Virus record (IMG/VR): IMGVR_UViG_3300021442_000203
Location: 1 to 22,513 of that record
Length of the DNA: 22,513 nucleotides
Reading direction: 5' to 3' (one strand)
Source: a virus
Shown here: piece after piece, positions 6,944 to 13,438 of the stretch
How positions within the stretch are numbered: the stretch's first letter is position 1
How the letters are laid out: every line of letters begins with the position of its first letter
The notes under the pieces: generated by a model
Database searches by the model: none
Told to the model about the DNA's origin: nothing
Seen by the model: the letters and a program-made list of their open reading frames with translations, nothing else
Made by a program: the position numbers and the translations under genes

Positions 6944-7757
6944 ATGCGTTCTTCTCCATTTCCTTCATATCCATTCCATGTACTCTTATACCTTCTGCAT
7001 TCTTTGTGTTAAAAAAGAATATCTGGAAGAGTCTATCATTATCTATATCATTTCCAAAATATTGTGCTGCTGCATGTATATTCCTTGCATCAAACAATAC
7101 CATTCTATTATATCTATTTCCTATTCTATCTACTACTTCAAAGGGAGTTTCATCATAAAAGTTCCCTGCGAACATATTCCAATCACTATCATTCTCTACT
7201 GAGAACTTGCCTGTAGCTTTATGTCTATATAAATTGGTTCCACATTGAGGAGGAGGGTCTGGAGTAAGATACACCATAGCTGCCCAACGTTGAGTATCTG
7301 CGTGTATGACGAAGGGGTCCTCTGCCATACAGTGTTGGAAGACGCCATTAGTAGCATAGTTCCATCCACCAAGCTCCGTTCCTTTAACGGTCTTATCACC
7401 AATTAAAGCTTCAAACTTCTCTTTAGTTCCTTTAAATATCTTTCTTATGTTAGTTCGATGACCTACAGCCCCATGTTCTCCACGAGGCACATAATCACGT
7501 GTCATAGCATATTCCCTTACAATATCTGGGTCGCTATAAAAGTCATCCACTACTACATACGACAGGTAGTTATCTGTAGGTGTTACATCCTTAACATACT
7601 CTTCCATAAGTTCTTCTGTAGATAGTTCTTTTAGTCTTTCGTATTCTTCTGGGTCGTTCATACCTAATGACCTCATATGCTCAAAATCTTCCGTGGATAT
7701 CCAGCCATCTGGTTGAGGACCGGGCATCACTACAGGGGATTTTGAATTATCCTTCAT
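6933..7757 (-). CDS. DUF6445-like 2-oxoglutarate/Fe(II) oxygenase
   Basis: A 274-aa protein resembling the DUF6445 family of cupin-fold oxygenases found in marine phages and bacteria. The metal triad is visible as H152-x-D154 (VIHADTQRWAAMVYL) and H228 (ARNIHAA), with R242 (NDRLFQIFF) placed to bind 2-oxoglutarate. Between them lies the family-like LTPDPPPQCGTNLYRHK stretch. It would hydroxylate a protein side chain or small molecule; the substrate is unknown. It is coupled to the repeat protein upstream by an ATGA overlap and lies in a cassette of sugar/peptide-modifying genes, suggesting modification of a virion or host-surface component. Confidence 0.75.
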   Translation of the reverse strand: MKDNSKSPVVMPGPQPDGWISTEDFEHMRSLGMNDPEEYERLKELSTEELMEEYVKDVTPTDNYLSYVVVDDFYSDPDIVREYAMTRDYVPRGEHGAVGHRTNIRKIFKGTKEKFEALIGDKTVKGTELGGWNYATNGVFQHCMAEDPFVIHADTQRWAAMVYLTPDPPPQCGTNLYRHKATGKFSVENDSDWNMFAGNFYDETPFEVVDRIGNRYNRMVLFDARNIHAAAQYFGNDIDNDRLFQIFFFNTKNAEGIRVHGMDMKEMEKNAYGN

Positions 7758-8419
7758 TTCTTTTTCTCCGAAAGCATTTTCTTTATTATGTCATCTTTAT
7801 TGGTAATGCTCTTCTTTTTATGCTTTTTTATTCCTGCTAAAGCATCAGCATCTCTACCTTCTAGATTATCAATGTTCCACTTAACGTGACCTACATATTG
7901 TGGGTCTAACTTAAGTTTCTGCACTTCTTTGAATTTTTCTATACATTCTTTAAATCGCCCAATCCACCACAAAGCTACTGCTTCTTGGAAAGGTAACGCG
8001 AAAGCGCCCGGATAATCTAAATCCATTCCATCTATGTCATACATTAATGCATCACGTTCTGCGTTTAAGCGTTGACCTGCTCTAGCCACCATATGGGATT
8101 CTACCCAACGGGATGAATACTCATAGGACTGGCTTAAGTAATGATAAGCCTCAGGTCTTCCGGGCATCAGTGATATTGCCATCTGACAACAGTTCTGTAC
8201 GTGAGCTTCTCTTCCTCCCAACCTTCTAAAGCATATAGCTTTACGTAGTAAGCACTCGTATGCCAAAAGGTCGTTATCTGTTAATTCTGCACATTTAAGG
8301 TAATAACCCATAGCAGATGCGTATTGCCCTAGGTGTTCATACTCCCACCCGCATTCAAAAGAATGTTCGGGGACATCAGGGGCTTCGATGTATTGTTCTA
8401 ACTTTGCTTGTAAGTTCAT
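7754..8419 (-). CDS. TPR-like helical repeat protein
   Basis: A 221-aa protein composed of paired helices with TPR-like spacing: GWEYEHLGQYASAMGYYLKC (about 24-43), LLRKAICFRRLGG (about 57-69), AYHYLSQSYEYSSRWVESH (about 91-109) and ALWWIGRFKECIEKFKEV (about 149-166), then a Lys-rich tail. Similar repeats are often attached to, or encoded beside, glycosyltransferases in marine phages, but no catalytic domain is present here. It overlaps the genes on both sides by four bases. It probably acts as a scaffold or substrate-binding partner for the neighbouring oxygenase or radical SAM protein. Confidence 0.7.
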   Translation of the reverse strand: MNLQAKLEQYIEAPDVPEHSFECGWEYEHLGQYASAMGYYLKCAELTDNDLLAYECLLRKAICFRRLGGREAHVQNCCQMAISLMPGRPEAYHYLSQSYEYSSRWVESHMVARAGQRLNAERDALMYDIDGMDLDYPGAFALPFQEAVALWWIGRFKECIEKFKEVQKLKLDPQYVGHVKWNIDNLEGRDADALAGIKKHKKKSITNKDDIIKKMLSEKKK

Positions 8420-9996
8420 AATTTTTCCTTCTTTGCTAAAAATATCTCAGGATGTGCTGTGTGTTCAATAGCATATCCTATTTCATATAAATGATTAAAC
8501 AACTCCGTTCTTAAATCTCCTATCAGAGGTTGGTCGGGAACTGGTTCCCAACTCTCAAAGAGTATAGGAGGGTAATCATTATTCTTAAGGGTTTCAGAAG
8601 CTCCTTTAATAACTTCGAGCTCGTGACCCTCTACATCTATCTTAATTAAACTTATATCTTTTATATCAAACTCGTCCATCTTGAGAACAGGAAGTTCATA
8701 AGATATGTCTTCCTTCCAACCAATATGAGTGAAACCATTAGTTCCACCATCAGGTTGTCTTTCATAGAATGGTAACTTACCATTCACATCAGATAATCCT
8801 ATATTATAAGTTTCTACTTTATCAGAAAGGTCCTTGAGTAAAACATTAGCACATAAATGGTTATAGATACGACGCGTAGGTTCAAAAGCATAAACCTCTT
8901 TAGCATAAGGACCTAATAACCATGTATATGTTCCTATATGCGCGCCTACATCCACAAACGTTCCACTAGGGTTTATATATTCCCTCATGCTTTGGATGAT
9001 GTCTGATTCAGGTATACGTCTATCAGGATTTATATCAAATCCTAAATATTGTATCATCTCATCAGGTGCTACGAAGTAGTCGCAGGACAAAGCATCTGCT
9101 TGCCCATACTCTTTAACCATACTAGAATTACTAGTGATGGGGTCTACTCCATTCTCACACCTTCGACACATGTCATAACATGTTTGTGGTTTAGGCATTA
9201 TGTCATCATATTCTTGTGTGTATAGATTACCTATTATTTCTTCTAGGTTATAGTCCATACAACATAATGATACTTCACCATTAGGGAGGAGTATGTTATG
9301 ATATAAACCTTCTATGCAACCACAAGTCTTATCTCCTTCGTGGTATACAGATTTAAATCTATCCCATACTTCCTTTACTTCTGGCTTCAGTTGAGCTTCA
9401 CCTAATAGGTTACCTGCTCTATGCCACATCTCATAATGATTAACCGTATGGTCGGGATATATATGTTCCACTTCTTCATGGACCTCTCCCATTGACATGG
9501 TTTGGAAGTTTGTAATGTCAGCGTCCTTTAACGCTTGTACTACTTTAATATATGTTTTATTCACTGGGTGTTTAGCCAGTCTTTCTTTATCAGGTAGATG
9601 TAATGTAAATCCACCATTGGGTCCTCCACAGAATGGTATATGCGAAATCATTTTAACATCTTTAAGGGTCATGCCTACAGCTGTAGTGAATACAGATACA
9701 GGGTGTCCTTTAAGGTGTGCATATTGTACCATCGTTGAACAATCTTTATTTAACCAAGGTTCTGTAAAACCAGAGAATGTTATTCTGACTTCTCTTGGTA
9801 ATTTGTCAACTACCATCTTGAAATCATCTAACTTCATGGTTCTAGCTTGTTCTGTAGTGAAGTGTTCACTATCCCACACTTTTTGTAAAACTCGTTGTGG
9901 GCAGAAGACACAATCAACTACACACCCTGCTTTAGGTATAGATGTTGTTATTTCTAGCGTAGGCCAGTCTGTGGTTCGCCAATAGTCGTTTGCCAT
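8416..9996 (-). CDS. Radical SAM-SPASM protein fused to FkbM-type methyltransferase
   Basis: A 526-aa two-enzyme fusion. Residues about 10-215 form a radical SAM half with the C25-x3-C29-x2-C32 cluster motif (AGCVVDCVFCPQ) and a TFSGFTEPWLNKD strand. Residues about 222-283 carry seven cysteines (C225, C227, C245, C246, C273, C277, C280) in SPASM-like arrangement for auxiliary Fe-S clusters. Residues about 315-526 match FkbM-type SAM methyltransferases: VDVGAHIGTYTWL (348-360), AFEPT (370-374) and KIDVEGHELEVIKGA (452-466). SPASM enzymes typically modify peptides or sugars radically; FkbM enzymes O-methylate sugars. It is coupled by overlap to the downstream repeat gene. The substrate is unknown. 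Confidence 0.85.
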   Translation of the reverse strand: MANDYWRTTDWPTLEITTSIPKAGCVVDCVFCPQRVLQKVWDSEHFTTEQARTMKLDDFKMVVDKLPREVRITFSGFTEPWLNKDCSTMVQYAHLKGHPVSVFTTAVGMTLKDVKMISHIPFCGGPNGGFTLHLPDKERLAKHPVNKTYIKVVQALKDADITNFQTMSMGEVHEEVEHIYPDHTVNHYEMWHRAGNLLGEAQLKPEVKEVWDRFKSVYHEGDKTCGCIEGLYHNILLPNGEVSLCCMDYNLEEIIGNLYTQEYDDIMPKPQTCYDMCRRCENGVDPITSNSSMVKEYGQADALSCDYFVAPDEMIQYLGFDINPDRRIPESDIIQSMREYINPSGTFVDVGAHIGTYTWLLGPYAKEVYAFEPTRRIYNHLCANVLLKDLSDKVETYNIGLSDVNGKLPFYERQPDGGTNGFTHIGWKEDISYELPVLKMDEFDIKDISLIKIDVEGHELEVIKGASETLKNNDYPPILFESWEPVPDQPLIGDLRTELFNHLYEIGYAIEHTAHPEIFLAKKEKL

Positions 9997-11057
9997 TATT
10001 CTTTAGGGAACTCCAGAATACTGTTCAAGAATTCCGCTGGTATGTGCACTTTGTATGCAGCATTGTCTTGGAACCCGAAAGTAACGTAAACGTCATTTCC
10101 ATCTGGGTGTACAGCCATTCCACAACAGAACTCTATACGTCCATCCATAAATTTGAATGGGGCTGAATGAGTAACTAAGTTCCACTTCTTATCCCATACC
10201 ATAAATCTATGGTAATAATGTGAATCTCTATCTCCTTTGTCATTCTCCCAGTAATCACATTCATGTACTACAGCCATGTAATAACCGTTGTACGGTACTA
10301 TCTGAGAGCTACCACGTGGGTCTAACTGGAAGGGTAGTTTCTTCTTAGGGTCTCCTTTGAGTACGTAACTGCTTGGACAGCGATATTTCTTAGGGTTGTT
10401 CTTCCACTTTTTATTAATATCCACTTTAATAATCTCTATAGGATTTGACCATTTCACGAAGTGAAACGGCATATCTAATATAGGCATCCAATTCTTCTCA
10501 CAGTAAGGTTCCTCACCTTCTGGGGGTAACATAACGTAACGTCCTACCTCTTTCACACCTTTCGATGTTACATCAATTTCGGACAGTACCATTCTTCCCT
10601 TTCCATCCGGCGCGTAGCGCCGAACGCCAGTTACATACATCTTTCCTTCCCACTCAACAATCCTAGCATCTTCTAGTCCTACAAAGTCCCATTCAGGTTC
10701 CTTGGTAAACTTACTAGTGTTTATCTTTCGGGGGTTGGTTAATTTCATATTCCTTAAATTAAAGTCACAGATAAAATTCTCTGTCCTTAGATAAGGGTCG
10801 TCGTCGGGACGAACATAATTCAGAGGTCCCCATGGGGTCTGATACTTCTGTTCTCCTTCACAGTGGTGTAAGTAGTATGATACTTTACGTACATTAACTA
10901 AATACTTGGTCGTATCTGGCTTATGCCAAATTGACGGGTTGCACAATCCTACGCCGTCTGACTTACTGTTCTCTACTATAAGAGGCTCAATTCTGCCTCC
11001 CTTCTCTAGTAATTGTGATACCAGAGAAGTCTTCATTAGGTCTTTCATCTCTATCAT
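9996..11057 (-). CDS. GH130-like five-bladed beta-propeller (glycosidase/phosphorylase-like)
   Basis: A 353-aa protein with beta-propeller signatures of the GH130 (mannoside phosphorylase) and related clans: CNPSIW near residue 40, WDFVGLEDARIVEWEGKMY around 123-141, DPRGSSQIVPYNGYYMAVVH around 245-264, and the terminal FCCGMAVHPDGNDVYVTFGF. Family members cleave or transfer sugars by phosphorolysis, and several marine phages carry uncharacterised versions. Whether the catalytic Asp is kept cannot be judged by eye. The ATG at 11057 is preferred; a TTG three codons earlier and an ATG three codons later are alternatives. Its stop overlaps the start region of the radical SAM fusion by one base. 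Confidence 0.7.
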   Translation of the reverse strand: MIEMKDLMKTSLVSQLLEKGGRIEPLIVENSKSDGVGLCNPSIWHKPDTTKYLVNVRKVSYYLHHCEGEQKYQTPWGPLNYVRPDDDPYLRTENFICDFNLRNMKLTNPRKINTSKFTKEPEWDFVGLEDARIVEWEGKMYVTGVRRYAPDGKGRMVLSEIDVTSKGVKEVGRYVMLPPEGEEPYCEKNWMPILDMPFHFVKWSNPIEIIKVDINKKWKNNPKKYRCPSSYVLKGDPKKKLPFQLDPRGSSQIVPYNGYYMAVVHECDYWENDKGDRDSHYYHRFMVWDKKWNLVTHSAPFKFMDGRIEFCCGMAVHPDGNDVYVTFGFQDNAAYKVHIPAEFLNSILEFPKE

Positions 11058-11088
11058 TTTAATCAACTCTACTTTTGATTAAGCTCCA

Positions 11089-11511
11089 TTAAGCATTGCT
11101 CGTAAATACTCTCACTTCCTTCGGAACTTCGTGGCTCCATGGTGGAGCATATCCATCCTCTTCATTGCATACGCATTCACATGTCGGTCCACATATAGTG
11201 CACCCATGTGTACAATTACACATTGTAAAAACTGTAACATTAGCTGCGGCTTCGCTCCGCGCGATTTTGAGTAAGATAAGATATCCTATCAAATCATCGA
11301 GCGTGTCTTCAGTTGCATCATCGAGCCCATTGTTCTTGATACGACTGAGTTTATCGTCGATACGTGCACAGATAGCCTGTGCTGAATCGAGCTTACTAAA
11401 AATATTGTCTGGAGATAGCGCACTATCGCCATACGATTTATTCTTGCTTAATAGCAAATCGCGAATCTCATTACAAGTCCACTCTATATTTTTTTGCGTT
11501 TTTTTAGTCAT
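11089..11511 (-). CDS. Nmad1 (DUF1599) domain protein with Cys-rich tail
   Basis: First gene of the leftward operon. The TATA box at about 11550 predicts a transcript start near 11525, so the ATG at 11511 is used, not the in-frame start at 11541. Residues about 22-84 match the nucleotide-modification-associated domain 1: LSKNKSYGDSALSPDNIFSK, RIDDKLSRIKN and DTLDDLIGYLILLKIA. In phages this family is linked to DNA-base hypermodification by association, but its activity is unknown. The domain is followed by seven cysteines and one histidine in 18 residues (CNCTHGCTICGPTCECVC), probably a metal-binding extension. The gene lies 31 bases before the propeller gene. Confidence 0.75.
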   Translation of the reverse strand: MTKKTQKNIEWTCNEIRDLLLSKNKSYGDSALSPDNIFSKLDSAQAICARIDDKLSRIKNNGLDDATEDTLDDLIGYLILLKIARSEAAANVTVFTMCNCTHGCTICGPTCECVCNEEDGYAPPWSHEVPKEVRVFTSNA

Positions 11512-11544
11512 TCTTTTTTTCACTGAAACTACTAAGACCACATC

Positions 11545-11556
11545 AGTATATAAAAC
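11545..11556 (-). promoter_or_regulatory. Main promoter of the leftward operon (TATA/BRE)
   Basis: On the minus strand CAGAAAGTTTTATATACTGA combines a BRE-like GAAAG with a TATA element. A start about 25 bp downstream falls near 11525, leaving a short leader before the ATG at 11511. The promoter lacks the three-TATA architecture of the rightward modules, which suggests separate control of late and early genes. Confidence 0.6.
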
Positions 11557-11569
11557 TTTCTGTTAACAT

Positions 11570-11761
11570 GTCATATAGACACTATTGCCTGTCCTGAAAT
11601 GCTTACTCTATATAATATATCTATATAGCTCTTACTATGTAGAACTACTTTCAAAATTCAGACGATTTGTTTTGACCCCTACCCATGCCTTGATACTGGT
11701 GGGGCCATGTGATTTTAGACCGGGGGCCATCCGCATAAAAGGCGCAGCATAATAAAAATAG
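11570..11761. other. Divergent intergenic region without genes
   Basis: This stretch separates the leftward operon from the first rightward promoter module. I see no coding frame. It contains an AT-rich TATATAATATATCTATATAG segment (about 11611-11630), and two direct copies of GGGGCCAT (about 11701-11708 and 11723-11731). A CCATGTG site lies near 11704-11710, resembling the ACATGTG sites found before other modules. Confidence 0.4.
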
Positions 11762-11869
11762 GTAAGCGGATGCTATATTGCACTATATATACCTCCTCCT
11801 TCCTTATATACTAAAACCAGCGAAAGCTTTATATACTTTGTCGTTAGAGTATTGATAGAGGTAAAAGAA
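11762..11869 (+). promoter_or_regulatory. Promoter module copy 1 (three stacked TATA elements)
   Basis: The order is GTAAGCGG box, CACTATATATAC, CTTATATACT, then GCGAAAG (BRE-like) plus CTTTATATACT, TCGTTAGAGT and the Shine-Dalgarno AGAGGT. It aligns without gaps to copy 2 at an offset of exactly 660 bp, with about 15 differences in 110 bp. The last TATA is correctly placed for a start about 15 nt before the ATG at 11870. Confidence 0.75.
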
Positions 11870-12007
11870 ATGACAACTACACCAACACAACAGCAAGTAA
11901 ATAACCACAACAGTGCCCTTATAGCACGCATCGTGGCAACCCAAATCTGGAAGCAGACCAGCCGTAGGGACACACCTACCCGATACTCCACTTGGAATAA
12001 GAGGTAA
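11870..12007 (+). CDS. 45-aa basic microprotein (module 1)
   Basis: This is the first frame after promoter module 1, preceded by AGAGGTAAAAG. The product starts MTTTPTQQQVNNHNSALIAR and ends in a Trp/Thr/Arg-rich tail, W-K-x5-R-x2-T-x-T-x2-S-x-W-x-K. The tail resembles the end of the 27-aa product of module 3, suggesting duplicated promoter-plus-gene units. Strong promoter, Shine-Dalgarno and paralogy support a real gene; the function is unknown. Small early viral proteins of this kind often target host machinery. Confidence 0.6.
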   Translation: MTTTPTQQQVNNHNSALIARIVATQIWKQTSRRDTPTRYSTWNKR

Positions 12008-12010
12008 TCA

Positions 12011-12139
12011 ATGCGTCTAATAGAGGTAGGGGGGGTATCCCTCCAATCAGACCCAATGGAAATTTTAGAGAAATTGGAAAAAATGCTTGATAAACAAATA
12101 AAAAAATCTAAAAAACAACTAAAGGGGGGGACTAAGTAA
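12011..12139 (+). CDS. 42-aa Lys-rich microprotein
   Basis: It starts three bases after the upstream stop with AGAGGTAATC as a likely Shine-Dalgarno. The product, MRLIEVGGVSLQSDPMEILE and on, has a short strand-like start and a Lys/Glu-rich amphipathic helix with a basic end. Two G7 runs (12028-12034 and 12124-12130) lie inside the frame, which makes the frame sensitive to slippage or sequencing error. No family recognised. Confidence 0.5.
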   Translation: MRLIEVGGVSLQSDPMEILEKLEKMLDKQIKKSKKQLKGGTK

Positions 12140-12140
12140 A

Positions 12141-12203
12141 ATGGACGAATACCAAAAATATTTAACAGAAGTAATGGTAATACTAAGTAGACTTTCTATT
12201 TAA
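12141..12203 (+). CDS. 20-aa possible micropeptide
   Basis: MDEYQKYLTEVMVILSRLSI starts one base after the upstream stop. A G-run upstream could serve as a weak ribosome site. The sequence would form one amphipathic helix. It is short enough to occur by chance and is listed only because it is precisely coupled to the preceding gene. Confidence 0.3.
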   Translation: MDEYQKYLTEVMVILSRLSI

Positions 12204-12240
12204 TTATTATAATGTTAATCATCAGCCAATCCCAAAACCG

Positions 12241-12421
12241 GGACATGTCTAATCATGTACATGTCAACACATGCATGGGGGGTGGCACTTGTCTTATATA
12301 CCCCCTATATATAAATGACCCCCCACCCTTATATACCCACTATATATAGCTATCCTCTCTAGAAGAGATACCCCCATGGGGTAGGGGGGGTATACCCAGA
12401 CATGCAAATTTTTAAAAAAAC
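12241..12421 (+). promoter_or_regulatory. Gene-free control region with ACATGT sites, tandem TATA pairs and a hairpin
   Basis: No gene lies between 12204 and 12528. The region has ACATGT-type sites at 12242-12249, 12257-12264 and 12269-12275. Two direct copies of CTTATATACCCMCTATATATA follow at 12293-12313 and 12328-12348. A perfect 8-bp stem ATACCCCC/GGGGGTAT (12368-12393) is followed by ATTTTT near 12410. A short RNA starting about 12357 and ending at this hairpin is conceivable. Confidence 0.45.
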
Positions 12422-12528
12422 GTTAGCGGGACGTATATCGCACTATATATACTCCCTCGTGCCTTATATACTAAAACCAGCGAAAGCTTTAAATACTCTG
12501 TCGTTAGAGTATTGATAGAGGTAAAAGA
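12422..12528 (+). promoter_or_regulatory. Promoter module copy 2 (three stacked TATA elements)
   Basis: GTTAGCGG box, CACTATATATAC, CTTATATACT, GCGAAAG plus CTTTAAATACT, then TCGTTAGAGT and AGAGGT. TATA centres are about 20-24 bp apart. It is the closest relative of copy 1 and drives a four-gene cluster. Confidence 0.75.
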
Positions 12529-12801
12529 ATGAATAAAACAACTTATACAACAAATAAAACTGGCTTCGTCGACTGGGATGGTCGATTGATGAGTATCCAC
12601 TCCTTTTGGGTGGAATTAATGGGTTCCCGAATGGAGGGGCCAAACTCTACCTATTGCCACACAATAGGCTGGGTTAATCTCCACTCCTTTGGAACTAAAC
12701 ACGGTAGTCTTAACGACGCTGAAGTTTGGGACGTTATTAATAGCGTAGGGGCCAGATTCGTGGCCTACCCTAACAAAGAAATTTATAAGGTAGGTGCTTA
12801 A
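12529..12801 (+). CDS. 90-aa protein of unknown function (module 2)
   Basis: First gene after promoter module 2, with GAGGTAAAAGA before the ATG. The product is Trp-, His- and Gly-containing, for example FVDWDGRLMSIHSFWVELMG (13-32) and TIGWVNLHSFGTKHG (45-59), suggesting a compact mixed fold. SIHSF and NLHSF could be halves of an internal duplication. No membrane segment or known motif is present. A four-gene overlapping cluster follows. Confidence 0.65.
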   Translation: MNKTTYTTNKTGFVDWDGRLMSIHSFWVELMGSRMEGPNSTYCHTIGWVNLHSFGTKHGSLNDAEVWDVINSVGARFVAYPNKEIYKVGA

Positions 12802-12942
12802 ATGTCTAACCACAACTCTTTAAATTGGAAAGACTTCTTATTGTGTCTATCAATGGAATTAACTTTTGGCGACGGTTCACGTGATGCCGAAGTATATAAG
12901 ACGATTGAAAATAAAATGTCCAGAATGGAGTATTACAAATGA
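12802..12942 (+). CDS. 46-aa microprotein, unknown function
   Basis: It starts immediately after the upstream TAA and its stop overlaps the next ATG (ATGA). The product, starting MSNHNSLNWKDFLLCLSMEL, is predicted mostly helical. Precise coupling on both sides argues for a real gene. No family recognised. Confidence 0.5.
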   Translation: MSNHNSLNWKDFLLCLSMELTFGDGSRDAEVYKTIENKMSRMEYYK

Positions 12943-13100
12943 GTGAGTTAAATAAAGCCGAGCTATTGGTAGCGATAGACTCCTTAAGATACGACATTAA
13001 TAAACTTAATACGTGGAACGTTAGAAGCCCTAACGATATAGAATACTACGACGACGTATTAGCACAACTGTTTATAATAATAATGGAGCAAATGAAATGA
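12939..13100 (+). CDS. 53-aa acidic microprotein, unknown function
   Basis: Starts and ends in four-base ATGA overlaps with its neighbours. The product (MSELNKAELLVAIDSLRYDI...) looks like two amphipathic helices separated by NVRSPND. It ends in a hydrophobic FIIIMEQMK helix that could mediate dimerisation. No family recognised. Confidence 0.55.
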   Translation: MSELNKAELLVAIDSLRYDINKLNTWNVRSPNDIEYYDDVLAQLFIIIMEQMK

Positions 13101-13207
13101 GTGAACCAGAAAGCTGGGACGCAAAAGATTTTATCTTTAGTAATAAATATTTCTGTCCTATTTGTGCGACGCCCGAAAGTGGTAAATGTCAAGAGCTGGA
13201 CGAGTAG
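13097..13207 (+). CDS. 36-aa Cys microprotein
   Basis: Last gene of the module 2 cluster, starting in an ATGA overlap. The product contains FCPICATPESGKC, half of a zinc-ribbon-like pattern (C-x2-C-x7-C). It may bind zinc as a dimer. A 5-bp hairpin and T-run immediately after the stop look like transcript termination. Confidence 0.5.
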   Translation: MSEPESWDAKDFIFSNKYFCPICATPESGKCQELDE

Positions 13208-13233
13208 GCCATTTTTGGCCCATGTCCCAATTT
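13207..13233 (+). terminator. Hairpin plus T-run after the module 2 cluster
   Basis: GGCCA-TTTT-TGGCC forms a 5-bp stem starting at the last base of the stop codon, followed by AATTTTTT at 13226-13233. Archaeal polymerase terminates readily at T-runs, so this is a credible end for the four-gene transcript. Confidence 0.5.
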
Positions 13234-13244
13234 TTTCAAAAACA

Positions 13245-13354
13245 GTGAGCGGAACCCAAAACGCACTATATAAGTCTCCTCGTGTCTTATATACTATTTT
13301 GAAGCAAAGCTTTAAATACTCTCTCGCTACAAGTAAGTTAGAGGTAAAAGAACA
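13245..13354 (+). promoter_or_regulatory. Promoter module copy 3
   Basis: GTGAGCGGAAC box, CGCACTATATAAG, TCTTATATACT, AAGCAAAGCTTTAAATACTCTCTCGCTAC and AGAGGT. It is more diverged than copies 1, 2 and 4 between the second and third TATA elements, but spacing is kept. Confidence 0.7.
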
Positions 13355-13438
13355 ATGAAACTAACACGAATTCAGAAGCTGTGGCTTAAGATTGGACGTA
13401 TTCCAACTTCAACAAAGTCAAGTCGCTGGTCAAAGTAA
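13355..13438 (+). CDS. 27-aa basic microprotein (module 3)
   Basis: MKLTRIQKLWLKIGRIPTST is followed by KSSRWSK. GAGGTAAAAGAACA precedes the ATG. Aligned with the tail of the module 1 product it shares W, R, T-x-T, S, W and K in register (about 7 of 19 identities). The frame is very short, so the strong promoter and this similarity are the only support. Confidence 0.45.
   Translation: MKLTRIQKLWLKIGRIPTSTKSSRWSK

Noticed and set aside
9497-9985. Open frame of 162 codons on the plus strand
   Set aside because: It is the antisense of the radical SAM-FkbM gene, whose motifs are clear; no promoter or ribosome site.
11512-11541. Longer start for the Nmad1 gene
   Set aside because: It would begin between the TATA box and the expected transcript start, so it could not be in the mRNA.
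11096-11566. Open frame of 156 codons on the plus strand
   Set aside because: It is antisense to the Nmad1 gene and runs through that gene's promoter; composition is Ser/Leu-rich as in shadow frames.
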